This document shows, in pieces, positions 1-8,711 of a stretch of DNA of 64,000 nucleotides (its first letter is position 1; each line of letters starts with the position of its first letter). The translations under genes and the position numbers were made by a program. A model generated the notes under the pieces. The model ran no database searches, had not been told where the DNA came from, and saw only the letters and a list, made by a program, of their open reading frames with translations. This stretch comes from Planctomycetota bacterium (GTDB lineage Bacteria; Planctomycetota; UBA1135; GCA-002686595), in contig JADYYP010000021.1 of the NCBI GenBank assembly GCA_020853575.1, forward strand, positions 100,690 through 164,689, in the 5' to 3' direction.

Positions 1-1242
1 GCCGGCGACGAACAGCAGCGTTTCGTAGAGCGTGCTCACCGGCGGGCGCTCGCGGATCATGCAGCGCACGACGATCGCGCCCACCACCAGGGCCGTCGCG
101 CCGACCACCGACAAGGTCGCGCCCCAGTACAGCGCCTTGACGCGCGGCAGGAGCCACATGCCGGCCGCGAACAGGAAGCCGATCAGGAACAGCACCAGCG
201 AATTGGTGATGAACTGCGCCTTGTAGTAGGAGATCTCGAGCGGGATCTTCTCGTACTCGCCGCGCGCCATGGTCTTGGCCACGCTCTGGTTGTGGACCGT
301 CGCCAGCGCCATCTCGAACTGCAGCGGATCGCCGCTGGAGAGCGCCAGCTTCTCGAACGCCGCCAGCATGTCGATGTAGGGCGTCGGCGTGCTCTGCTTC
401 TCGAACGCCGCCATGAACAGGTCCGCCGGCGAGTGCCAGGCTTCCTCTTCCTTGACCGAGGTGATCGGCGGGATCAGCGCCAGGGTTTCGGTGCCGCTGG
501 TGTACTCCGAGGCGGTCTGCACGAGTTGCACCAAGCGCTTGGAGTCCTCGCCGCGCGCGGGATCGTTGCGCCAGGCGCCTTGCAGCTCGACCAACTCGGG
601 CAGCTTCGTCATCAGCTCGCTGAACGACACGCTGTCCTTGCCGAAGACCGTGACCAGCGCGGGTACGTCCGCGATGCTCTGGGGCTCGCGCGCGAAGTCG
701 AAGTGCGTGCGCAGGCGGATGTAGTCGTCGATGCTGGTGGCCAGCGTGAACACCTGCTGCTCGACGGTGGAACGGTCGCGCTCCTCCTTTTGGCCGTACT
801 CGCGCGCGCGCTCGAACAAGGTCGAGATCGCCGGACGGATCTCGTTGAAGGTGTAGCGGTCGCGCTTCTTCTTGCCCTCGAGCTTGAGCCCGATGGCCTC
901 GATGGCCTGGATGTCGTCCACCTTGAACACCGGGTACTCGGCGGCTTGCTCGGGGTAGAACAGCACGTCGAGCAGCCAGCTCGTCGCATCCAGCTTGGTG
1001 CCGTCGACGGTCTTGCAGCTCGACTTGCCGTTGAAGCGCAAGAGCGTGAAGCTGGCGTAGGTCGAGAGCGGCTTGACGCGCCCACCGTCTTGCACGGGCA
1101 GGCTCTCGGCCAGTTCGAGCGTGTGCGCCGAATACGGTGCCGAGCGGCTCGGCAGCTGCGTGTGGCTGTGCTGAGCGCGAGCGCCGGCGACGAGCGACAG
1201 CGTGGCGAGGATCGACGCGAAGAGCTTGATGATGGTGTTCAT
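1..1242 (-). CDS. CcsA-like cytochrome c biogenesis protein, 3' end cut by window edge
   Basis: Membrane protein predicted to handle haem for c-type cytochrome assembly (system II, partner of ResB). Seen: 414 codons without a stop up to the window edge. An N-terminal hydrophobic signal-like segment is followed by about 300 mostly soluble residues. Two membrane segments lie near residues 350-395, and the motif RPPVSTLYETLLF at the very end matches the start of the CcsA integral-membrane domain. The haem-binding WxWD loop would lie outside the window, so the assignment rests on this motif and on the neighbour. The ATG at 1242 overlaps the resB stop by four bases (ATGA), implying translational coupling. 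The long N-terminal soluble extension is larger than in classical CcsA. Confidence 0.8.
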   Translation of the reverse strand, partial: MNTIIKLFASILATLSLVAGARAQHSHTQLPSRSAPYSAHTLELAESLPVQDGGRVKPLSTYASFTLLRFNGKSSCKTVDGTKLDATSWLLDVLFYPEQAAEYPVFKVDDIQAIEAIGLKLEGKKKRDRYTFNEIRPAISTLFERAREYGQKEERDRSTVEQQVFTLATSIDDYIRLRTHFDFAREPQSIADVPALVTVFGKDSVSFSELMTKLPELVELQGAWRNDPARGEDSKRLVQLVQTASEYTSGTETLALIPPITSVKEEEAWHSPADLFMAAFEKQSTPTPYIDMLAAFEKLALSSGDPLQFEMALATVHNQSVAKTMARGEYEKIPLEISYYKAQFITNSLVLFLIGFLFAAGMWLLPRVKALYWGATLSVVGATALVVGAIVVRCMIRERPPVSTLYETLLFVAG

Positions 1243-2402
1243 GACGCGTTCGATTGCTGCGACTTGATGTGCTTGGCGAGCTTGCGCGTGAAGTGCATCA
1301 CGAGCCCGACGGCGATCACGATGCAGGCGTACAAGGGGTACTGGTCGGCCGGGTTGTCGACGACGGCGAGCGTCGAGAACAGTGGGTCGCCGGGGCGCGC
1401 GTTCGACGGCCCCCACGAGGCTTGGTAGAGCACCAGGCCGTCCTGGCGCAGCGGCTCGTTCATCGAGATCTTGACCGGGCGCTTGGTCGGGCCTTCGACC
1501 ACCGTGACGTCGCTCGAGAAGGACTTCGGCATGTTCATGCGCGGGTGGTCCTCCTTCTTGAAGTCGTCGAGCGCGACGGTGAAGGGCATCAGGAACTGCT
1601 CGCGGCGCAGCTCGATGCCGTACTGCTTGCCCGCGACCGTCACCGTCCAGGGCTGACGCGAAGCGCCCCACAGGATCGCCTCCTGGCGCGCGCCGCCGCT
1701 GCGCTCCACGACCGTCGCGTAGGCGCCGGCGATGTTCTGCTCGTTCTGCTTCTCGAGCTCGATCGCGTCCAGGAAGTAGCCGTCGACCACCGGCAGCTTG
1801 GGCGTGATCATCGGGCCCTTGGGCAACACGCGCGCGTTGGGGGAGAAGTGCGCGATCTCCAGCTCGAAGGGCAGGTCGTTCGACTTGAGCTTGACCGGCG
1901 TCGCGCCCAGCGAGAGCTCGAAGTCACCCTGCGGTGCGATGGTCTCGCGCAGCCGGCCGTCGTCGAGTTGCTCGAGGATCGCGATCTCCCAGTGGTGGTA
2001 GCTCTCGAAGGTGTTCGACGCTTGGCCCTCGAACAACGTGACGTGCCCGTCGGCCGAGTGGTTCATCTTCACGTAGCCCGCGAAGATCAGGAAGATGATC
2101 CCGATGTGCGTGATCAGCACGCCCAGCGTGGCCTTGCTCTTGCGCATGCGCACCAAGCCGCCGAGCACGATGTTGACGGCGAGCACCGCGAGCACCAGCG
2201 TCGCGCCGGGCATGGGGATCGCGATCGGACCGGCGTGGTGGATGAAGAACCAGGACTCGAAGTACTTCTTCTGCACCTCGAACAGCCCCGTGTTGACCTG
2301 CTCCAGCGTGCCCAGCCAGGTCAGGATGCCGAGATCGAACAGCAGGATGCAGCTCAACCACAGCGAAGACAGCGCGTCGTAGCACCACTTCAACAGCTTC
2401 AT
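1239..2402 (-). CDS. resB: ResB-like cytochrome c biogenesis protein
   Basis: Predicted system II cytochrome c assembly factor that works with CcsA in delivering haem to apocytochromes at the outer face of the cytoplasmic membrane. The 387-residue protein has three N-terminal membrane segments (about residues 12-32, 66-86 and 90-110), a soluble beta-rich domain (about 115-350) and a final membrane segment (about 353-373). This is the ResB topology, in a short version. It overlaps the downstream ccsA-like gene by four bases and starts four bases after the stop of the upstream lipoprotein gene, so the three genes form one operon. The MauG-type peroxidases encoded elsewhere in this window would be clients of such a system. 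Confidence 0.88.
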   Translation of the reverse strand: MKLLKWCYDALSSLWLSCILLFDLGILTWLGTLEQVNTGLFEVQKKYFESWFFIHHAGPIAIPMPGATLVLAVLAVNIVLGGLVRMRKSKATLGVLITHIGIIFLIFAGYVKMNHSADGHVTLFEGQASNTFESYHHWEIAILEQLDDGRLRETIAPQGDFELSLGATPVKLKSNDLPFELEIAHFSPNARVLPKGPMITPKLPVVDGYFLDAIELEKQNEQNIAGAYATVVERSGGARQEAILWGASRQPWTVTVAGKQYGIELRREQFLMPFTVALDDFKKEDHPRMNMPKSFSSDVTVVEGPTKRPVKISMNEPLRQDGLVLYQASWGPSNARPGDPLFSTLAVVDNPADQYPLYACIVIAVGLVMHFTRKLAKHIKSQQSNAS

Positions 2403-2406
2403 CGAT

Positions 2407-3744
2407 TCACCTCGCGGCCTTCAGGGACTTGCAGAACTCGACGAAGGCCGCGTGCTGCGCTTCGACGGCGTCTCGCGGACCGGTCATCTTCACGAACAAG
2501 GCGCGCTCGGAGAGCATGCTGACCGCGCCCAGCAGCAGGTCTTGGCCCGCCGCGGCGGTGGCGTCCGCGCCGCGCTCGAGCTTGACGATCACGCCCGCCG
2601 CTCCGGCCATCGGCACTTGCTCGAGCTTGGCCATGTCGGCGTCGGTCAACTGCGCCGCACCCATTTGCGTGCACCAGCGGTTGATGTTGGCCAGCGTGCC
2701 GCCGCCGCTTCCGCCGAGCAGCGTCACGTAGCATTCGACCTGTCCCGCGGCGTCGGCGAGATAGGTCACCTCGCGCATGGTCTTCTCGGGGCCGCGCTTC
2801 CAGCCCTGCGGAGCGCGCCACTCCAGCGACGCGTTGCGCATGGTGTCGACAGCGGGAGCGTCAGCGATGGTCTCGCTCTTCATCTGGCCCGCGCCGCCCT
2901 TGGCGGTCGAGCCCATCGGCGGATGGCCGGCGGGCAACCCCTGCGTCGCTTGGTCCGGCGACAGAGGCGGCGCGGTCTGCGCCGGCGCGCCATCGCCGTG
3001 GGCGTGTCCCGCGCCATCGTGGAACGAGGCCGCGAGCGCGCGGAAGGCCGCGACCTCACGACCGATGACCTCGCTCGGTCCGACCATCTTCAAGAAGCGC
3101 GAGCCCGTGGGTTGCACCAGCAGCAGGCCGACCAATCGCCAGCCCTGCTCGGACTGGTCGCCCGACATGCCGGTCCAGTGTCCCTCGAAGTCGACGTAGG
3201 CTGCCTGACCTCCGAGCCACGGCAGTTTCGGAAGCGCGGCGACCTCAGCCTCGCCCAACGGCGGCAGCGAGACCTGCGTGCGCCAGCGGTTGACGTTGGC
3301 CGCGAGTCCGCCCGCTTCACCCGCCAGCGTGGTCAGGTAGCACTCGGCGCGTTCGTCGCCGGCGACGAAGAAGTTGGCCTCGCGGAACTGTGCCGACGGG
3401 CGCTCGACCCAGCCGCTCGGCAACTCCCAGTGCAGCGCGTTCTCGCCGACGTCGTCGCCGCCCATCGCGCCGCCCATCGCGCCACCCTTCGAGGCGCCGG
3501 CGAAGTCCGAGGACGAGATCCCGAAGCGCTCGGCCGAGGGAGCGTTCCAGCGGATCTTGCGTCCGACGGCCGTGTACTCCTTGGCGGCGGCGAGCTGGCG
3601 CTCGCTCGGCGCTTCACGCTGGCAGGCGATCGAACTCGCGCCGGCGGCCAGAATCAGAGCGGCGCAGCACTGCGCGCGCACTCGATTCCAGGAGTGGTGA
3701 AGAGGTCGCGGTGACCCGACGAGTAGCCCGTGCCGAGTATCCAT
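2407..3744 (-). CDS. putative lipoprotein with two tandem copies of an unnamed domain
   Basis: Exported protein of unknown function, first gene of the cytochrome c assembly operon. The ATG at 3744 is chosen because it places a lipobox-like SSIAC about 40 residues in, after a hydrophobic stretch; longer in-frame starts only add low-quality sequence. The 445-residue product contains two clearly related segments of about 110 residues, one near the middle and one at the C-terminus. Each begins with a hydrophobic-Trp-x-P-GW pattern (ELPSGWVERP and RAPQGWKRGP), then ECY(L/V)T near a Gly-rich turn, then an N(V/I)NRW(R/C)TQ motif. An Ala/Pro/Gly-rich linker separates them. The second copy carries an extra Cys in that last motif. 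I do not recognise the family. Confidence 0.75.
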   Translation of the reverse strand: MDTRHGLLVGSPRPLHHSWNRVRAQCCAALILAAGASSIACQREAPSERQLAAAKEYTAVGRKIRWNAPSAERFGISSSDFAGASKGGAMGGAMGGDDVGENALHWELPSGWVERPSAQFREANFFVAGDERAECYLTTLAGEAGGLAANVNRWRTQVSLPPLGEAEVAALPKLPWLGGQAAYVDFEGHWTGMSGDQSEQGWRLVGLLLVQPTGSRFLKMVGPSEVIGREVAAFRALAASFHDGAGHAHGDGAPAQTAPPLSPDQATQGLPAGHPPMGSTAKGGAGQMKSETIADAPAVDTMRNASLEWRAPQGWKRGPEKTMREVTYLADAAGQVECYVTLLGGSGGGTLANINRWCTQMGAAQLTDADMAKLEQVPMAGAAGVIVKLERGADATAAAGQDLLLGAVSMLSERALFVKMTGPRDAVEAQHAAFVEFCKSLKAAR

Positions 3745-3904
3745 GGCGGCCGAGTGTAGGGCGTCTACGCACCCGGTGCTTACGCTGCTCGGCGTACGCC
3801 TCCCCCGCACTCGACGCACAAGATCGAGCGGATCACAGGACAGCCTGAGCGGCGCCTTCGGTTTGGACTCGGTATCGAACGCCTCGGCGATCTCCAATAT
3901 CGTG

Positions 3905-3933
3905 CGTAAGTGATTGAATGAACATCACTTACG
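3905..3933. promoter_or_regulatory. perfect 10-bp inverted repeat (possible operator or terminator hairpin)
   Basis: CGTAAGTGAT (3905-3914) and its exact reverse complement ATCACTTACG (3924-3933) are separated by nine bases in a locally AT-richer patch. It sits between the end of the pyruvate oxidoreductase operon (stop at 4000) and the start of the lipoprotein-resB-ccsA operon (ATG at 3744), both on the minus strand. An outer CGTG/CACG pair extends the dyad. There is no T-tract, which favours an operator or processing site over an intrinsic terminator, but either is possible. Confidence 0.5.
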
Positions 3934-3999
3934 ATCACGGACCGGGCTCATCTCCGCGGCCCAAGCGGCACCCTCGCGGAGTTCGCCTGAGGGCTCCGG

Positions 4000-4233
4000 T
4001 CAACCCTCTTCGTCGCGCTCCGACTGCTCGGGAAACCCAAATTGAACCGGATCGCGGCCGCGGATGTAGTCACAGAAGCGACGGTGCAGTCCGCTGCGGA
4101 CTTCAGCCTCGCCGCCGAAGCAGTAGGGGCAGCGAGCGTGTTCCTCGGGTGAGAAGAATCGCGCGGTGCGCTGACAGAAGAGCTGCTTCACGCGATAGGC
4201 GAGCTCGGTCTGGGGTTGCGACTCGTTCAACAT
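4000..4233 (-). CDS. small Cys-pair protein of the 2-oxoacid oxidoreductase operon
   Basis: A 77-residue soluble protein of unknown function. A CPYCFGGE motif (about residues 35-42) looks like half of a zinc knuckle; two other Cys lie nearby (CQRTARFF upstream, RRFCDYIRG downstream). The C-terminus is acidic. Its ATG at 4233 lies seven bases inside the porB-like gene, so it is translationally coupled to that subunit and is the last gene of the operon. This supports a real gene despite its size. A role in assembly or electron transfer of the oxidoreductase is inference from position only. Confidence 0.65.
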   Translation of the reverse strand: MLNESQPQTELAYRVKQLFCQRTARFFSPEEHARCPYCFGGEAEVRSGLHRRFCDYIRGRDPVQFGFPEQSERDEEG

Positions 4234-5144
4234 GTCGTTTCCTCCAAAGCTCTGCGGCGCAGGCGCGCCCAGTCCTCACGGATCGCCTCCGCTAGTGCTG
4301 CGAGGTCGCAGGCGTCGCTGCGGAAGCGATTCTGCAGCGCGAAGTAGCGCTGCAGTGCATCGAAGGCGAAGTCGGGCTCGACGTTGATGTCCGTGCGCGT
4401 GCCGTCGAAGACCTCGTAGATCGGGAACAGTCCCGAGCGCACGGCCAGCCGGACGAGCTCGATACCCTCCGCCGGCTCCGACTTCCAACCGGTCGGGCAC
4501 GGCGAGAGCACGTGCAAGAAGCGGAAGCCGTGCATGTCGATCGCCATGCGCATCTTGCGCAGCGCGTCCTCGGGATGCGCGAGCGAGACCGACGCGACAT
4601 AGGGCACGCGGTGCGCGGCCAGGATCTCGACGATGTCCTTCTTGCGCAGCGTCTTGCCGCGTGGAGTCGTGGTGGTCACGGCACCGATCGGTGTCGCCGA
4701 CGAGCGCTGTCCACCGGTGTTGCCGTAGATCTCGTTGTCGTAGCAGACGTAGAGGATGTCCTCGTCGCGCTCGGCCGCTGCCGAGAGCGTCGCCATGCCG
4801 ATGTCGAACGTGCCGCCATCGCCGGCCCAGCACACGACGCGCGTGCTCTCGTTGTTCATGTGGGCCGTACCCGCGAGCCCGGATGCGACCGCCGCTGCCG
4901 ACGCAAAGGTCGCGGCGACGACTGGAACGCCGTAGGCCGAGCGCGGGTACTGGCCCGGAGTCACGATCGCGCAGCAGGCCGGGATCACCATCTGGATCGG
5001 GCGCTCGCCCACGGCTCGCTCGAGCATGTGAAAAGCGATGCCCATGCCGCAGCCGCCGCAGTTCGTGCCACCCGGCCGCAGGATCGAGTCACCGCGCTTC
5101 TTCGGGGTGCAAGACAGCCCACCGAGCAAGGGTTCGTGCGTCAC
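4227..5144 (-). CDS. porB: 2-oxoacid (pyruvate):ferredoxin oxidoreductase, beta subunit
   Basis: Thiamine-diphosphate-binding subunit of a 2-oxoacid:ferredoxin oxidoreductase, which interconverts a 2-oxoacid plus CoA with an acyl-CoA, CO2 and reduced ferredoxin in the cytoplasm. Seen in 305 residues: CGGC (C29, C32), PACC near residue 57 and SPCPTGW near the C-terminal third, which together match the [4Fe-4S] ligands of beta subunits. The GDGGTFDIG motif (109-117) and GNTGGQ (141-146) form the ThDP/Mg site. The start is GTG at 5144, overlapping the alpha-subunit stop (GTGA). Pyruvate is the likeliest substrate, but 2-oxoglutarate or branched-chain oxoacids cannot be excluded by eye. Confidence 0.9.
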   Translation of the reverse strand: MTHEPLLGGLSCTPKKRGDSILRPGGTNCGGCGMGIAFHMLERAVGERPIQMVIPACCAIVTPGQYPRSAYGVPVVAATFASAAAVASGLAGTAHMNNESTRVVCWAGDGGTFDIGMATLSAAAERDEDILYVCYDNEIYGNTGGQRSSATPIGAVTTTTPRGKTLRKKDIVEILAAHRVPYVASVSLAHPEDALRKMRMAIDMHGFRFLHVLSPCPTGWKSEPAEGIELVRLAVRSGLFPIYEVFDGTRTDINVEPDFAFDALQRYFALQNRFRSDACDLAALAEAIREDWARLRRRALEETTC

Positions 5145-6304
5145 GTGGCCACCTCCATGATCTCGGGCGATTCCGCGTGCACGCGGCGTCCCAGGTCGTC
5201 GATGATTCCGAGGATGTGCTCGGGGCGGATGTCACCGCCGCCCAGGCCGAGCACGTAGTTCTGGACCAGCGCTTCGCGCGGAGCGGCGCCGCGTGCCTCG
5301 GTCCACAGGATCCCGCCCTGTCCGAGGCTGATGTCGCGGTCGAGGATGGCGATGCGCTGCGCGTGCATCAGGGCCAGCTCGAGCTCGCGCGAGGGGAACG
5401 GACGGAACATGCGCAAGCGCACGGAGCCGACGCGCACGCCACGCTCGCGCGCGCGATCGACCGCCGCACGCACGGTGCTCGCGGTCGTGCCCATCGAGAT
5501 CAGCAGCAGCTCGGCGTCGTCGGCGCGGTAGGGCACGATCGGCGCGGCTGGCTTGCGGCCGAACACGCTCTCGAACTCGCGCGCGACCTCGCCGTAGACC
5601 GCGGGCACGCGTCGCATGGCCTGCTCGTGCTGGATGCGGTGAACCTCGGTTTCGTGCGGGAAATCGAGGCCTCCGACGGTCACGGGCGTGTCGCGCAAGC
5701 GGTGCGGCAAGTCCAAGGGCGGCAGGAACTGGTCGACCAGGGCCTGCGAGGGCACGTCGGTCTGCATCATCGTGTGCGAGAGCACGAAGGCGTCCTGGCA
5801 CACCATCACCGGCAGGTGCACGCGTCGGTCCTCGGCCAGGCGGTAGGCCAGCAGGATCGTGTCGAGCACCTCCTGGTTGTCCTCGCAGTAGAACTGCAAC
5901 CAGCCGCTGTCGCGCAGCGCCAACGTGTCGCCGTGGTCGACCCAGATGTTCCAGGGCGGCCCGAGGGTGCGGTTGACCGCCATCATCACGATCGGCAGGC
6001 GGTACATGGCCGCGGCGAACACGTTCTCGGTCATGTAGGCCAGGCCGTTCGAGGACGACGCGGTGAAGCTGCGCGCTCCGCCGAGCGCGAAACCCATGCA
6101 CACCGCCATCGCGCTGTGCTCGCTCTCCACGCGCACGATGCGGCCCTTCTCGAACTCCTGCTTGCACAGGAACTCGATGCACTCGGTCTGCGGCGTGATC
6201 GGGTACACGCCGCCGCCGAAACCGCGCGCGCCGCGGTTGGCGCGGCCGGCGAGCGTCGCGGCCATCGCCGCGGCGTGGTTGGCGCTCAGGAGTTCGATGG
6301 TCAT
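5141..6304 (-). CDS. porA: 2-oxoacid (pyruvate):ferredoxin oxidoreductase, alpha subunit
   Basis: Alpha subunit of the oxidoreductase, providing the pyrimidine-binding (domain I) and transketolase C-terminal-like (domain II) parts. Seen in 387 residues: a YPITPQTE motif near residue 34, diagnostic of the family's N-terminal domain; a conserved ESEHSAM segment near residue 60; and a SSSNGLAYMTE segment. The C-terminal part has the domain-II pattern around RMFRPFPS. ATG at 6304 overlaps the stop of the upstream fused gamma gene by four bases (ATGA), and this gene's stop overlaps the beta gene, so gamma/flavoprotein/ferredoxin, alpha, beta and the small Cys-pair protein form one tightly coupled operon. 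Confidence 0.9.
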   Translation of the reverse strand: MTIELLSANHAAAMAATLAGRANRGARGFGGGVYPITPQTECIEFLCKQEFEKGRIVRVESEHSAMAVCMGFALGGARSFTASSSNGLAYMTENVFAAAMYRLPIVMMAVNRTLGPPWNIWVDHGDTLALRDSGWLQFYCEDNQEVLDTILLAYRLAEDRRVHLPVMVCQDAFVLSHTMMQTDVPSQALVDQFLPPLDLPHRLRDTPVTVGGLDFPHETEVHRIQHEQAMRRVPAVYGEVAREFESVFGRKPAAPIVPYRADDAELLLISMGTTASTVRAAVDRARERGVRVGSVRLRMFRPFPSRELELALMHAQRIAILDRDISLGQGGILWTEARGAAPREALVQNYVLGLGGGDIRPEHILGIIDDLGRRVHAESPEIMEVAT

Positions 6305-8502
6305 AGCGTCGTCATCTCCATGCCCTTGCGCGGGCATTCGTGCACACAGATGCCGCAGCCCTTGCAGAAGGTCGTGTCGAGCTCGTAGCCATGGTCCGTG
6401 CGGCGCACCACGCCTTCCGGGCAGTACACCAGGCACGTGTCGCAGCGCGTGCAGTGTCCACAGGAGAAGCAGCGGCGCGCCTCGCGGCTCGAATCGAGCC
6501 CGAGGTTGACCTCGTCGAAGCCGCGCGTGCGCGTCGGCAGTGGCGCGCAGCGTTCGAGCGCACGTTCCGCGCGCTCGTAGTGGTCGAAGCGGATCTCGGA
6601 GCTGGCCACGGCCAACTCGCGCTGCGGCCGCTCGAACACGCGCGCGTCGACGTCGAAGGCGCGCATCACGCGCCCGGCGGCGCGGCGTCCGCTGCCCACG
6701 GCGTGCGCGACGGTGCCGTCACCGGTGGCGAAATCACCGGCGGCGAACACGCGCAAGGACTGGCCCTCGCGGCGCACGTGTCCGTCGCACAGCTCCCAAT
6801 CCGCTGGCAACAGCGCGCGGTCGGCCGACTGGCCCAGCGCGAGCAGCGCGAAATCGCAGGGCAGCTCGCTCGTGCGCTCACTGACGATCGGGCGTCGCCG
6901 TCCGGTCGCGTCGGGCTCACCGAGGTCGACCTCGGCCAGCCGCACCGCGGTCAAGCGCTCCCCTCCGGCGAAGCCGACCGGCGCACGCAGCGCGAGCAGC
7001 CGCACACCCTCCAACTCGGCGGCTTCGATCTCCTCGGGAATCGCCGGCATTTCCGCGCGAGTGCGGCGGTAGGCCACGGTGACGCGCTCGGCGCCGCAGC
7101 GCAGGGCCGCGCGCGCGCAGTCCATCGCGGAATTGCCGCCGCCGAGCACCACCACGTGCCCGTGCAAGCGCACCGCGCCGTGCAGATTGACGCGCCGCAG
7201 GAAGCCCAGGCCGTCTTCGACCCCGCGCAGGTTCGATCCCTCGACGACCAAGCTCTGCACCTTCTGCAGGCCGGTGGCGAGGATCAGCGCGTCGTACTCG
7301 CGCTCGAGATCCCGCAAGCGTTGAGCGGTCAGCACCTCGCCGCAACGGACTTCGACTCCGCGCGCCAACAGGCTGGCCACCTCGCGGTGCAGCACCTGGC
7401 GCGGCAAGCGGTAGTTGGGGATGCCCGTGAGCAGCAGTCCGCCGAGCTCGCGCTCGCGCTCGAAGATCACCGCTGTGTGTCCGGCGGCACTCAGCGTGTA
7501 GGCGGCGGCCAGTCCCGCCGGCCCGCCGCCGACGATCGCCACGCGCAGGGGCGTCTCGAGCGCCGGATGATCGAGCGCGACCGCCGGGTTGTGATCGGCG
7601 ATCCAGCGCTCGAGCCCACGGATGTCGACTGCACCGTCGTACTCCGCGCGATTGCAACCTTCCATGCACGGTGCGGGGCACACGCGGCCACACACGCCGG
7701 GCAGCGGCGTGCTCGAGCGCAGCACGCGGGCCGCGCCGTCGAGGTCGTCGCGCGCCAGGGCCTGCACGAAGCCAACCACGTCGTTGCCCGCCGGACACCA
7801 GGCATTGCACGGTGCGAGTGCCTCGATGTAGCGCGGCCGTTGGGTGCTCCACGCGCCCGTCTTGAGCCCCGTCGGAGGACTCTCGAAGTGCTCGTCGAGC
7901 GCTTGCACCGGCGCTGCGCGGGTCGTTTGCGGCGCCGCACCGCGTTCGCGCGGCTCGAAGCGCGCCGGACGCTCGCGCACGCTCTCGTAGGCTTCGCGCG
8001 CAGCCGCGAAATTGCCGGAGAAACCGAGCTTCCTGTAGGTTTCCTCGAGCACGTCGAGCGGGATGCCATCGAGCTTGGCGAAGGCGCCGGCGATGGTGGT
8101 GTTGACGATCACGACCGAGCGCGTGCCGATGCCGTGGCGGCGCGCGATCTTCGTCGCGTCGACCAAGCCCACACGGTACGTCTCGAGTCCCGCGTCGAAG
8201 GCACCGAACTCCTCGCCGGAGTTGATCAACAGGATGCCGCCGCTCGCCAGTCCGTCGAGCACGTCGCGCCCGAGCAAGTGGCGATCGAGCACGATCACGT
8301 GATCGGGCCGGTAGACCTTGTTGCGGTTGGTGATCGGCTGGTCGTCGACGCGCGTGTAGGCGCGCACCGGCGCACCCGAGCGCTCACCCGCGTAGTCGCC
8401 AAACGTCTGGACGTGGCGTCCCAACCGCGCGTAGGCCGCAGCCAGGATCTTCGCGCACGTCACGCCACCCTGTCCTCCGCGTCCGTGCAATCGGATTTCC
8501 AT
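6301..8502 (-). CDS. fusion: oxidoreductase gamma subunit + GltD/NfnB-like flavoprotein + 2[4Fe-4S] ferredoxin
   Basis: A 733-residue chimera joining three normally separate parts. Residues 1-185 are a PorG-type gamma subunit (GRGGQGG at the N-terminus). Residues about 225-650 resemble the small subunit of glutamate synthase and its relatives. This part has an N-terminal Fe-S region (C232, C236, C271, C275, C279, C283), an FAD GGGPAGL motif (325-331), an NAD(P) GGGNSA motif (454-459) and AAGDFATGDG (587-596). Residues 675-730 are a delta-type ferredoxin with two Cys clusters (C678-C694 and C713-C723). The arrangement suggests the complex can pass electrons between a 2-oxoacid, ferredoxin-type clusters and NAD(P)H. 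The ATG at 8502 begins exactly at the PorG fold; upstream in-frame sequence is low-quality. Confidence 0.9.
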   Translation of the reverse strand: MEIRLHGRGGQGGVTCAKILAAAYARLGRHVQTFGDYAGERSGAPVRAYTRVDDQPITNRNKVYRPDHVIVLDRHLLGRDVLDGLASGGILLINSGEEFGAFDAGLETYRVGLVDATKIARRHGIGTRSVVIVNTTIAGAFAKLDGIPLDVLEETYRKLGFSGNFAAAREAYESVRERPARFEPRERGAAPQTTRAAPVQALDEHFESPPTGLKTGAWSTQRPRYIEALAPCNAWCPAGNDVVGFVQALARDDLDGAARVLRSSTPLPGVCGRVCPAPCMEGCNRAEYDGAVDIRGLERWIADHNPAVALDHPALETPLRVAIVGGGPAGLAAAYTLSAAGHTAVIFERERELGGLLLTGIPNYRLPRQVLHREVASLLARGVEVRCGEVLTAQRLRDLEREYDALILATGLQKVQSLVVEGSNLRGVEDGLGFLRRVNLHGAVRLHGHVVVLGGGNSAMDCARAALRCGAERVTVAYRRTRAEMPAIPEEIEAAELEGVRLLALRAPVGFAGGERLTAVRLAEVDLGEPDATGRRRPIVSERTSELPCDFALLALGQSADRALLPADWELCDGHVRREGQSLRVFAAGDFATGDGTVAHAVGSGRRAAGRVMRAFDVDARVFERPQRELAVASSEIRFDHYERAERALERCAPLPTRTRGFDEVNLGLDSSREARRCFSCGHCTRCDTCLVYCPEGVVRRTDHGYELDTTFCKGCGICVHECPRKGMEMTTL

Positions 8503-8711
8503 GCACGCAGAGCTCCGTCGTCGGGCACTCCCTCGCAGCCTGCGCCGCGCGCGGACGAACGACGTCCCGCATCGCGCCGCGCAAGTCCGTGGAAGCGCGT
8601 CCGGGCTCAAACCTAGGCGTGCGCCGTAGATCGAGCGTCAGCCGATGAGCGCACGCCGCGTTGGAAGTGAGGAGAGTTCGCCGCGCACCAACGTGCGGGG
8701 CGCGAGCGCGC

